Positions 53,800 through 64,000 of a stretch of 64,000 nucleotides of DNA are shown here, piece after piece. A program made the translations under genes and the position numbers. The DNA comes from Pagrus major (lineage: Eukaryota > Chordata > Actinopteri > Spariformes > Sparidae): positions 3,085,118 through 3,149,117 of the forward strand of contig NC_133221.1 of the NCBI RefSeq assembly GCF_040436345.1. The letters run 5' to 3'. Position 1 is the stretch's first letter; each line of letters opens with the position of its first letter. Under the pieces are notes generated by a model. It was not told the origin of the DNA. It did no database searches and worked only from the letters and a program-made list of their open reading frames with translations.

Positions 53800-54220
53800 C
53801 TCAAACTTGGTCTCTGGACCACATGCCTGTAACTTAGCTGTGTTCAGCCTCAGAGGCTTGAAACAAAGTTAGCCGGGTAGCTATACTGAGGAAGCCAAGC
53901 TAGGAAAATGCAAATAACAATGGCTCGACCGAGAGAAACACACTGATAGCGTCCTGCAGAAAAGAAAACACCCCTGCCACTGATTTAACCAAACATCTTG
54001 GGTTCATCCAACTGAGCTGGTTTCATATTAAACAGGACATGGTGACATATTGTTTCTTTATTTTCTCTCCCACATGTCACAAATGCCAACAACTCCTGCC
54101 TTACGACAACTCTGAGGGGACACATCACTTTTGTGTATTATCTGGTGGGGCGCTTTTTAAATCACGATTTGTTAGAGGGCCCAGTAGTAGGACAAGGTCA
54201 CTGTTTACTGGCCCAACCCT
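53800..54220. mobile_element. Diverged partial copy of the 8178-8833 element
   Basis: Shares with the first copy GTGTTCAGCCTCA, AAGCCAAGCTAGGAAAA, CTTGGGTTCATCCAACTGAG, CTGGTTTCAT, TCTCCCACATGTCAC, AACTCTGAGGGGACACA and the terminus TGGCCCAACCCT. The left end is not defined. Confidence 0.55.
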
Positions 54221-54224
54221 ACAA

Positions 54225-54330
54225 GGTGATATCTTCAAATTGCTTCTTGTGTTTGACCAGTAGTCCAAAACCTAAAGACATTCATTTTACAACCACATCA
54301 AAGAAAGCAGAAACTCCTAAAAGCTGAGAA
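54225..54330 (-). repeat. Reverse-oriented copy of the dispersed family
   Basis: Contains GATATCTTCAAATTGCTTCT and CCAGTAGTCCAAAACCTAAAG, the complement of CAATTTGAAGATGTC and CTTTGGG...ACT words of the plus-oriented copies. It directly abuts the hAT-like copy on its left. Confidence 0.45.
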
Positions 54331-55265
54331 GCTGGAACTAGTAAATGAACAATAAATAATCATCAAACTTGTTGCTGATGTTTCAGCTCGGTCCAGCTTG
54401 ACTTCCCCATATCTGCTGCCGGGTATATTAAGCAACGTGACATGATGGGATTTCACAATTTTTTGTCTGTTATCATTTTGCTGCCCAGCTGATGAAGACG
54501 CACCTGATTCTCTATTTAATCTTGATCATTTCAAACATTGTTTTTCCTCCCTCTTCTCCAGCTCACATCCATCTTGGAGGAGAAGTGCTCCATTGCTCTT
54601 GCTATCAGCACTTTCCTCCACCCCTCCCTCTTCCTCTTCCTGCTCTAAACTTTTGTCATCACTTCCTCATAAGCGTGTCGCCAAGTCTCTTCCCCTCTCT
54701 TTACTCAGTCTAAGATGAGAGATTTCCAAACACCAGCTCTTGTCAGTGTCATTTACGCTTCCCTTCACTGTTTCTCATCCTTTCCCTCCTCATGTCACCC
54801 TGTTTAACCCAAATTAGATGGCATTAGTATTACATGGTGATCATTCATTATTGAGTTACTGCATTTCATGAATTTCCACACTCATTTTACAAAAAATGCA
54901 CAGAGCAGACACACTGCTTATTTAGGGAAAAATAGCGAGGTTGCATTTGCAATATTATCAAGTATCATCTAGGAAAAACAGCCCATGCAGTGTTTTACAC
55001 AGCAGGTTACACACACTTTCTTTCTCTTCAGCTCCTCTCTCACTGCTCAGATATTAATCTCTAAGTGGTCTTCTGAGAATTTGACCACACCTCCTGTCTG
55101 CTGTTATCTATGTAGCTCTGATAATGGAGTTAAAATGCTTTGACGAACACCAGAGCGAGCCATTTATTTGCTCACTCTGTTTAGCTGTTCATCATGAGCA
55201 GAGCTGGGAGAGAGAATGGACGGACAAGCACATGCTAAATCACTAGTCGAATACCAAACATTTCT

Positions 55266-55663
55266 TGGTTTCAGCTTCTAAAACGTGATGATTTTCTTTC
55301 TTTCCATTCTTTCAGATCATTGTATATTAAAAAAGCTATAACTTTAAACACTTCTGGCTCTTTGTTTGACATGTTTGACATGCATCAGTCATTATTTTCT
55401 GCTTTTTATAGACTAATCAACGAACTGAAATAAGATGACCAATCAAAATTAAAGTAATGACTGCAGCCCTATAGACATGAGAGAAAAGTAACAGGTAAGA
55501 GGCAAATCGTAAGAAAGAGCAGAGCACATGTCATATAATGCTTGTCTGCTTTATTAATATAAAGACATTGTTCTCTTTTTTCTTACATTTTATAGACAAA
55601 ACTAATAAATTACTAGATAAAATTATAGGAAGATTAATCGAGTATCTTAAGTTGCAGCCTTAG
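55266..55663 (+). repeat. Two adjacent copies of the dispersed family
   Basis: 55266-55472 runs from GGTTTCAGCTTCTAAAACGT to GACTGCAGCCCTATAG. 55580-55663 repeats the last part (ACATTTTATAGACAAAACTA, AGATTAATCGAG, GTTGCAGCC). Confidence 0.5.
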
Positions 55664-58600
55664 TTATAAAAGTACGATAAAAACGAGGCTTCATGCAGAA
55701 AAATAAACAGGAACAGATGCAAAAGTCAGTCAGTGATTCTTGTGGCTCTGAATTTAATGAGCTTAGGTTACAAACACACGCAGCCCTGCAGCCTTTCCTG
55801 CCTGACAATAGATGGTAATGCAACCTCAATGTTATACTGACAGAGTAAACACAGCTGCCACATATGTGCATACAGTGCAGGAAACCAATCACTGACACAT
55901 CACAGTATTATCTCACACAAACAGTCACCAATGTAGATTAAAACGAGAATGCTTTGGATGATTTTGAAAACAAATTTTTCTTTTGCTCTGCTCAGGGGAC
56001 AACCATGAAATTCCACTTTGGCGATAGGAATCAACCAACCTGGTCCAAAACATCTCAATCACTTGTTTCCATAGCCAAAAATGGTGACAGAAAAAATGTC
56101 ACCAATGTACTGACAATTGTGGATGAGATGGAAGTAACTGCACAAGTTGTCGTTTGACACAAAACAGAAGTCAACACTTTTCAACCGCCATGAACAAGGC
56201 TTGTGTTAACCACAACCACAGCTTCTGTGTTGACAAGACAGACATGTGGGTCTTTATGCTAGGAATCCACATCTTATTCCAAGAGAACTGTGTTGTTGTT
56301 TGTTAGGAGTCAAAACATCCCAAATTATGACAGGAAACATGCCTAAATTACAAAGTAATCTGGGAAAACTCTCAGTCAGGATATATGCATAAGTACTCTG
56401 TTAAAGGCGCTTGACTTGCTGATGAAGCCCTTTTGGTCCAGTAGCAAAACATCTTCAAGGCAAAATTAGAAGTCAAGTTACCTTTGACTTGATTTAACAG
56501 AGAGGAATTATCCATATGTTGTCAGCTGAAAATAACAAAACAAATAACAACAGCAGCTTCTTACAACCCGTTGCAGAGACACACTCAAGCTGAGCATGAA
56601 GTGGAGACAAGGCCACCATTTGGAGAAAGGGTTAGCTAGACACAAATTAGCTTTCCCATCAGTCTCTTTATCTTGGCACAGGGATGCTGTGATGCAAAAA
56701 GGCCAATCCAATTCATTAGCTAATGTCCAATCAGCTGCCTGTCTTCATTCTTTGTCATTGGACATGCACATGCTAACAGTGCAGCAGAAATCATCACAGT
56801 AACGACCTGGACTCCGCTACGTGGACTAACCACATATACACTCCAGTGGAAGAAGTCACCGGTCACTGTAACAGTATTTATTTTATTATGAGTTTGTAGT
56901 TTTTCTTGCTAGTTTACAGGTATTTTACAGTAATCTGGCTGTTTGGGCGAATAAACCCTTCTGGACCATTGGTTGGACAAAAGAAGCAATTTGAAGATGT
57001 CACTTTTTCGCAGAATGTATTGGTATTGCTGATTTTTCTGTCAGATTGCCAATAAAATAAATTAATTTCAAAATATGGTACTTTGGCTCTGATGCAACAT
57101 CCTCTCACACAATGTCCCACGCACAACATTATCTGATTGGTAAGACGTCACAATTAATAGGTTATAAACAATAAAATAATATGAATCTGCAAAGTAACTA
57201 GTAACTTAATTGTACTTAATTGTACTCTGTACTTACGCTGTAATGTATCCTCATCACTTAACTGGATCCATCAATGTCTGCCAATTTATATTTTGTACAC
57301 TGCAACAGTCGAGAATAATAGTAGTTGTAAACTGAATTAAAGTTACTTTCTTTAAGAAATGAAATTTTTTTTTTAAAGCTGTCATTTCAACTTTAGTTGT
57401 CAGCTTCAATCACCAAAACAGACATGGACAGAGACAATGAGTAAGACAGCATCATCCTTTGTCTCCATGACAATAATTAAAATACCCTTGGGCAAGGCAC
57501 AAATATGACTGACTGCTTGGCAGACCGGCTAAGTGCTCAACAAGAGAAGAATGTGGTTGTATCAGTCAGCTCAGGTGAGAAACCAGCGCTGCTAAAAATA
57601 GTGTTCTATTTTAATCTTGATAAAATAAAGTGCCTGAACAAATCGTGTCTTCATTAACAAGTTTACTGTGAAACTCTCACATCACATCATAGCTTCCTTA
57701 TCACGCTACTGGGTACTTTCACAGAGGAACTTCAGAGAGAAACGCTGCGGAGAGCACATCCATGATCCAGCAGAACTAATCTATGTCAAATCACTGTCAA
57801 AGATCAGAGAGGGAGGACGGGAATGAAAGAGGGGGAGTCAGAGTGATGAAGATGGAAAGACAGAGGAAGACAGAGGGGAGACAGCAGGGTCAGGGAGAGG
57901 GAGATGGACTGACAGAGAGAAAGAAAGAAGGCATTAGTTCAGGGTGAGAAAGAGAAAATGTGAAGCAATAGGAGAAGGGAAACTGAAGGTGAATGTTTGA
58001 CAGTCCCATGTGACTTGCGATCACAGGACTGTTACACTATGCTGTCCAAAGGACACGCTCGTGCAAGACTCATGACCGGAGGCCATCAGCAGCCACAGTC
58101 TGTTTCCTTCAGGGGATCTGTGGTTGTCTGACAGGGAGGACGATACTCACCTGTAGATGACAAACTACAGGGATAGTTTTATCATTCTGATCACTAACAA
58201 TGAAAGAAACTCATAAATGCTTTTCTTGTGTATTGTTTAACCTAAGTGGACGTCAGTGGATCAGAAGCTCAATAAGGTTATGTCAAATTTAAATCCACTT
58301 CCTGTTCATGTGCACCGCCTTTCAGAAATGTCACGCTCATTTCTTACATCACACACATGGACTGACAACAATTAATAAATTTCATATTTAATATATATGG
58401 TAAAAAACAATATTTTTTCTTCTTGACATAGTGACTGAGACACGGATATCTTTTGTCAGTCATTCAACTTCTTCTTCTTCATTCCACTTTCTTGAGTCTT
58501 CTACAACACAGGATCCTACCATGATATAGTTGTGAGACAGGACCCATTGCAGTAAAAACACTGAAATGCATTACATGAATACAAACCCTGTCATCAACGT

Positions 58601-60534
58601 GCATTAAATGACTTTACACACATGATAAGAAATCTGCGACTGCACTGCTCTCTGTGGATCAAAACTTTCAGTAATGTTGCACTTCTCGCCAAGCCTCCAT
58701 AAGTCACATCAAAGCATGCATTAATGCATTTTACATTTGGACAGCTGACTGAAACGCTTCCTGTGATTTCACTAGTTTGTGCGTGTCCATAAATGCAACG
58801 TACATGTTAACCCCTCTGTGAGACTATTGACTCTCTTTTGAGAGACTGTCTACGAAAAATAATATACAGGCTACTGTGTTGCTCTCATTAATTGGGTTGG
58901 AAAATGAAAATCAATCACTCATGAATCATGCGTTTCTGTCTCCTGCTGTCATCTACAGCTCGTTATTTATTCTGATGTCAGAGACTGAATACGAACCCTG
59001 TCAGCCTTCTATGTTAGGATAGAAATATCAATACCGAATACCAGTGAGCCAAAGCTGGAATCCCAGCTGGGGGATAATTTTAGGTTTTCAAGGGTCACAG
59101 CAGAGGCACTCTGACAGGAAACTGCTTCACAGCACCACCGCTAATTAATGTTACTGAAGTTTAGAATAAGCAAAGTAAATCATGTAAATGAGGTAGAAAA
59201 TCTGTAATTGCATTTAAACATTCTGATTAGAGAGAAGAGATACAAGTTGCTGTTTTGTAAGATTTGGTCAGAGTGAGTCAAATGTGAGGATTTGCTGCTT
59301 TTCTCTTTACATCATTGCAAATTCTCTGGGAAACTGTGATGCATTTTCTGACATTTTATAGACTAAAGGGGAATTAATCAATCAAAAAAAGAGATTAATG
59401 TATACAAAAAATATTGTAGCTCTAGTTTTTAGGATAAATGAGCAGTGAACTGAACGACATCTCTTCCCAGTGGAGCTGCAGTGTAGCAGCAGTGATAATC
59501 CCCCCTCTCTGACCTACTACTGGTCTGTTATCTAGGTGTAACCTGATTTGATGTGACTGGCTTTTGTGTGAGTCACTGATGACCGCTTACCAGAGCTCAT
59601 ACCGATGACATCACCCACCATCCCCCGATCCGCTGAACCCTTACACAGACCCGCTGACTCAGAAAAATAATACGATTTGGTCAAATGTTTCCCGGTCATG
59701 TACTGTAAAACAAAGCTGACTCAGATGTGACACTTTTAAGGAGATAACTTGCCAGAATGGATGACTCCTTGAAGTTGATGCAATTAATGCATCATTTAGG
59801 CACTTAATGAATGAAAACATCATGAATCTGAACAGATGATAGCTTGTCATGCCTTTGAATTTAGCGTGGGCTGAGGCTGAACTATAATGGCTGTTAAAAC
59901 ACTTCCCCTGTCTGCCCGTGCAGCTGGAGATGCTCTGTCTTTGATTACGCCATCCTCGTAAAAGGCTTGCACAGCATCTGGACGAGGACAGTCTTTGTGA
60001 GATTGTGTCTATAGACATATACTTTTTCTAGTGATGTCAATGTCTCATATTTTTAAAAGGCATAACACAAATGAAAGGACAAAAACATTTTAATGTCAAT
60101 ACACTCCAGGACAACCACAGAAGCAGTTCAGTAAGTCATGCAGCTGATGCTACGTACTGATCAGAGCATTCATTTATTAATTTCACACGTCATTTTCGGT
60201 ATTAGAAACTATTTCACGAATGTGTACAAATGATCTGTGTGAAACTACATAGATGACTGTACATAAAGTATGTTTCTTTATATGTTAAAGCTCGAGCAAT
60301 ACTCCGTTTTTGGGGCCGATATTAAATCCAATATCGATATATCGGGCAATAGTTTTTTGCAATGGTCCTTCAAATGTGGTTATCAAACACTTATCCTGGG
60401 AGTCTTATAGTTAGAAATGACCCCAAGCGTCTTTTCTTGCATTATACACTGATCTGTCATATGACGTATATGATATGATGTATCAGTCGTCCTTATTGCG
60501 AGTATAATTGGTAATCTTTGGTCTTTGGGTTAAA

Positions 60535-60700
60535 GATAAACAATTTGAAGATGTCACTTTGGGCTTTGGGGAACTGTGAAGAGAATTTCTTACTATTTTT
60601 GATTTTTTTCATATTTTATGGACTAAATAATATAATAATTGTGAAAATACTCGGCAGATTAATCGGTAATGAAAGTAAGAGTTAGCTGCAGCCCTGTGAT
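60535..60700 (+). repeat. Copy of the dispersed family
   Basis: Reads CAATTTGAAGATGTCACTTT, GGGCTTTGGGGAACTG, TATTTTATGGACTAAATAAT, CGGCAGATTAATCGGTAATG and GCTGCAGCCCTG, closely following the 52795 copy. A shorter one is at 59330-59432. Confidence 0.55.
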
Positions 60701-61688
60701 GCAGATACAGTACATTAAAGTAACGTCATTCGCTGCATTAGATTGTTCCACTAAAATCTACAACCAGTACAAATCACCAGTAAAATTCATAAGCAAGACT
60801 ACACAGTTGGGATCGAAAAGGTGAAGTAAAGGATGTATTTCATGATTCACAACGAAGGAAATCTGATTAAAAACGATTACAACTGTAGATAACGATAAAC
60901 CCCCAGTGACTGACTGGAACCTGTAAGTGTGTAATAAACGTTTCATTATGAAATGATTATAACATCTCCTGCCAGGAGGACACATGCTGTCTCCCACAGC
61001 CACACAGACAGTTCAGAGCACCACCTGCCACTTCACATACACATCACATGAGGACAGAAAAAGACAGCAGCTCTGCTCCAGCTATGTCAGATTGGCTCAC
61101 ACCGGGAACAGGAGCTGCCCCACTGAGAACAATACAGTGGAAATAATTTCATCTGCTCAGCTTTAGATGCTTAAACTGGCTCTTCTGTCGACGTGCTATA
61201 AAAAACAAGTTGCAGGAGAAGTTGCACCTGTCGCTCCAACATTTCCAGCAGACAGGAAGATCAAACACGCACACTGGGTCCCTCTCTGGACTACAGACTA
61301 CAAATCCGGATTTATCCTGTGATGTCTTCTCACTGTTTTTTTTAACTCAACACTCGTTAGAAGACACACAATAATCGATGAGACGCCCCCCCTCCCCCGG
61401 GGATCTGAACCCAAACACCTCACCCGCTCCTGGGCTCTCAGTTCGTGACTGGCAACCGAACTAGAAAATACCGGTCGGCTCGAGAATCAAACCGTGAGTT
61501 AAAGCGGATAATCTCCAGGCACCGCATCAAAGGAACACACACACACACACAGCATCCATGTTGGTTAGCCGCTCAGATAGCCTAGCCTGGTTGGAATAAG
61601 CCAGCTAGCATTTAGCCCGCTAACTAATCCAAGGGCAGCAAAGCTGGCTAGCGTTAGCCCACTTGGCTACCTTACGAGCACGTCTTAC

Positions 61689-61870
61689 CTTGTTTTTTCT
61701 CCTCCCCGAGCAGAGCAGCGTCTGTTCTCTCGTCCTAAATGAAGCGTGACTCGATTATTTATTTATTTTTATTTATTTTCACGACACTCGCATCTCAGTC
61801 CAGCTTTGTTTGCCGCCGCTACACCATCCAGACAGCCGTTAGTGCAGCCACCGCGCTAATGGCTACAGCA
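61689..61870 (-). other. dnajc5: Candidate non-coding first exon of dnajc5
   Basis: Minus-strand AAAAACAAG|GTAAGACG at 61689/61688 is a strong splice donor in a CpG-rich setting upstream of dnajc5, and the coding exon at 45584 needs an upstream 5' UTR exon. Human DNAJC5 also has a non-coding first exon and a long first intron. The upstream limit is approximate. Confidence 0.55.
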
Positions 61871-62064
61871 GCAGGGCGCGAGCTGTCAATCCGGGGGCGC
61901 GAGAGAAACCCCTCCCACTTTTTTCCAACCCTCTGCGCGTGCCCGGCGACAAGCAGGAGGACGCGCGCCCACGCTAAACCGGAAACCAACACGGAAGTCG
62001 TTACTAGCATAGCAAAGCGAAAAAACAGAAAAAGTTTGGCGACTTCTTCGCAACACAACTCGAG
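61700..62064. promoter_or_regulatory. CpG-rich bidirectional promoter of dnajc5 and adrm1
   Basis: CpG-dense sequence (GGGCGCGAGC, CGGGGGCGCGAGAG, CTCTGCGCGTGCCCGGCGAC, GGACGCGCGCCC) with ETS-like words CCGGAA and ACGGAAGTCG at about 61978-61999. It lies between the dnajc5 first exon on the minus strand and the adrm1 5' end on the plus strand. Both are housekeeping genes, which suits a shared promoter. Confidence 0.55.
62000..62064 (+). other. adrm1: Candidate non-coding first exon of adrm1
   Basis: CACAACTCGAG|GTATTT offers a donor at 62064/62065 downstream of the ETS-like sites. The adrm1 coding exon begins with an acceptor and 31 nt of 5' UTR, so an upstream exon must exist. The assignment is tentative. 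Confidence 0.3.
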
Positions 62065-63105
62065 GTATTTAAACACAATTTCATTTCCAAAACTTTACGT
62101 AAAGCCGCTCACACGGGACTCGTACGCAACGTTTTCATGTTATTGTTGAATTCTGAATGACTTTAGCTCCGCTGGATAACATTTAAAGATGTTGGCCTTC
62201 GTCGCTCGTCGGTTTAGCTAAGTCACGGGCTAACGTTAGCATTGACTACCAGCATGACACAGGCGGAACTCCGAGCGGCTAATGCTAGCATGCTACTTTT
62301 GTTAGCTTTGCTTTTAAAAAGTCTTTGCGATACAAACGAACAACTCCAGAAGTCGTGAAACTTGTGCAGCAACAACATTGTGACGTTCAGATATCACGCT
62401 TAAAGGGTTTTGTTGTACTAAATAAATACAATAATGATAAATCGTTCGCCACTCAACCAACTGCAGTACTTTGGCGTTAGCTAGCAAGCTATCTAACTCA
62501 TTGATTTTATTTCAAGGTTTAAGTTTGCCTGCTTCAGATTATGAAGTTATTCAAACTTCTAGGTATTTTAAGTAACTTATCATATTTTATAGTATGTATA
62601 ATTGTTAGCCACAATCTCGTACTGTAAAGTTAATAAGTGAGATAAGACAGAATGCTTTAGAAAGTAGGAGTAAAGTTTCCTAACTTAACTAGCTAATATT
62701 AAGGGTTGTGTTAACAATGTAGGCACTAAAAGTATCTAGATTAGTAGGTGAAATTTAACTGAGATTTCTTTTTTCTGTCAACTTGTAAAGTTATGTGTAC
62801 AAGGACCTGGTCTTGTCTGTGGTTTTGATGGTTGTGCTGGATATGATAAAAACTGTGAACTTGTTTTCTCTGACTTTAACATCTTTACCATCAAACTACA
62901 CTGATGTAGTATTTATAATAGTGGTAGATTTCTGTTTCTGTCCACTAATTCATAAAGAAAATCTGGTCTTCAGTACTATAGGAATAAAAATGGTCCTGCT
63001 GCACTAAATTTTTCATCTTATGTTTCTTCCTCATATCAGTAATAATCATGCTACAGTGAAATGCCCATATCATATTATAAACCTGACATTGTTATTTTCC
63101 TCCAG
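62065..63105 (+). other. adrm1: adrm1 first intron (tentative)
   Basis: AT-rich sequence with a cluster of GCTAAC/GTTAGC/GCTAGC words at 62210-62310 close to the promoter. No other gene is visible. Confidence 0.45.
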
Positions 63106-63136
63106 TATTCAGGCTGTTTTACAAAGAGATCTTAAG

Positions 63137-63346
63137 ATGTCGTCGGGCGCTCTCTTTCCAAGCCTTGTGAGTGGCTCCAGGGGAAGCTCCAGCAAGTACC
63201 TGGTGGAGTTTCGAGCCGGTAAAATGACCTTGAAGGGCAACGTAGTGACACCAGACAAACGCAAGGGTACGGTGTACATCCAGCAGTCCGACGACTCCCT
63301 GATTCACTTCTGCTGGAAGGACAGGACGACTGGGAATGTTGATGAT
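63137..63346 (+). CDS. adrm1: adrm1 (Rpn13) first coding exon; gene runs off the right edge
   Basis: ADRM1/Rpn13 is a ubiquitin receptor of the 26S proteasome; it docks on Rpn2 and recruits the deubiquitinase UCH37. The exon starts at 63106 (acceptor TTTTCCTCCAG), has 31 nt of 5' UTR, ATG at 63137 and donor GAT|GTGAGT at 63346. It encodes 70 residues, [60 protein letters not shown] and [10 protein letters not shown], the N-terminal part of the Pru domain. The match to remembered human ADRM1 is near complete. The rest of Pru and the DEUBAD domain lie outside. Confidence 0.97.
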
Positions 63347-64000
63347 GTGAGTAACTTTAAACTAATAATTTAAGTTACTTTCATGTAACTCTTTCTATGC
63401 TGCCTTAGCAAAACTAGTTGTCATATTGGAGGACATTTTGTGGCACCCACAACCTATTGTTTAGACTCTAGTGCATACATTTAATAAATTGAGTTACAAT
63501 GTGCAGTTTTTCTTAATCCCAACAATCAAACATTTGCGGGGTTTGAAGCACCGATCATGGGCCACGACCCTGGTTTTTGTCAGGCCATCCATCTTCCATC
63601 TTCCCACATCTCTCTTTCTTTTCATCATCTCTCTGTTAACTCTTTAACAAAGGATAACAATACTTATAATATTTGTGAGGTTATCAGTATAGGCCAACTA
63701 ATATGGACTTTTAATTTAAACTCTATCGATATTTTGGCTGAATAGTAATTTGTTTTTACTTAAAACACATCTCTTACATTAGTTATTTTTAAAGTATAGC
63801 AACCACAGTGTGTACTGAATAGGACATTTTACAGTTAAAACCTTAACTTGTCATTGTTCTCTGGTGGACAGCCAATGCAATTTAGACACTGTTTCAAAAA
63901 TTAAAAACATTTTAGTGTGTCTGTACTGTAGTTTGTAGTGTACTTATCAGCCAACATAAACAAGGATACAATATATTTACAGCAAGTTAACATTGCCCAA
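63347..64000 (+). other. adrm1: adrm1 intron, right edge
   Basis: Follows the GTGAGT donor. AT-rich with no further exon before the window ends. Confidence 0.8.

Larger units (their letters stand above)
45585..61688 (-). other. dnajc5: dnajc5 first intron (16 kb)
   Basis: Between the candidate non-coding exon near 61.7 kb and the start-codon exon. No host exon was found inside. It is rich in repeats: MITE ends, several copies of one dispersed family, LINE-type tails and TG/CA microsatellites, listed separately. Stretches such as 57600-59300 contain nothing I can name. Confidence 0.6.

Noticed and set aside
57480-57620. CCTTGGGCAAGGCAC word reminiscent of fish tRNA-derived SINEs
   Set aside because: Only one short landmark; no A and B boxes or tail could be defined.

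Overview
This window looks like nuclear DNA of a ray-finned (probably percomorph) fish. It has intron-rich vertebrate genes with consensus GT..AG junctions, long CA/TG and trinucleotide microsatellites, and many decayed DNA-transposon and non-LTR fragments of types common in teleosts. No rRNA, tRNA, CRISPR array or bacterial-type operon was seen. Four protein-coding genes can be assembled exon by exon. Human orthologues of three of them (TPD52L2, DNAJC5, ADRM1) lie together in 20q13.33, so this is the fish counterpart of that block.

Layout from left to right. (1) Positions 1-22003, minus strand: tpd52l2, a coiled-coil D52-family protein. The first exon is at 21985-22003 in a CpG-rich promoter, and the 3' exons lie beyond the left edge. 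Two phase-preserving cassette exons (20 and 16 residues) fall at one junction. (2) 22261-24299: intergenic DNA with a 5'-truncated LINE flanked by a 40-bp target duplication. (3) About 24295-37193, minus strand: a MuRF-type TRIM gene (fish trim101 candidate). Twelve coding exons give an 840-residue protein with RING, B-box, coiled coil, COS-like region, a Pro/Ala- and Glu-rich extension, and a hydrophobic last exon that predicts a tail anchor. Its probable 3' UTR holds a 1.2-kb AGT microsatellite. (4) 37.4-39.2 kb: intergenic, with a LINE reverse-transcriptase scrap. (5) 39.2-61.7 kb, minus strand: dnajc5 (cysteine-string protein), four coding exons at 43013-45516, a long probable 3' UTR invaded by a Penelope-like GIY-YIG fragment, a 16-kb repeat-filled first intron and a non-coding first exon near 61.7 kb. 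(6) 61.7-62.1 kb: a CpG-rich promoter apparently shared head-to-head with adrm1 (Rpn13, plus strand), whose first coding exon is at 63137-63346.

The genes do not form a pathway in the operon sense. Three are broadly concerned with proteostasis or membrane traffic (dnajc5: synaptic-vesicle co-chaperone; adrm1: proteasome ubiquitin receptor; tpd52l2: vesicle-traffic coiled-coil protein), and the TRIM gene is a putative muscle-type E3 ligase. The most unusual items are the tail-anchored, acid-extended MuRF-like TRIM, the alternative tpd52l2 cassettes, a near-perfect 64-69 nt palindrome at 4371-4517, the hierarchically duplicated AGT array, and a CA..TG inverted microsatellite pair beginning 6 nt inside a weak splice donor. 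Exon boundaries come from reading splice consensus, phase and remembered family sequence. No alignment or transcript data were available.
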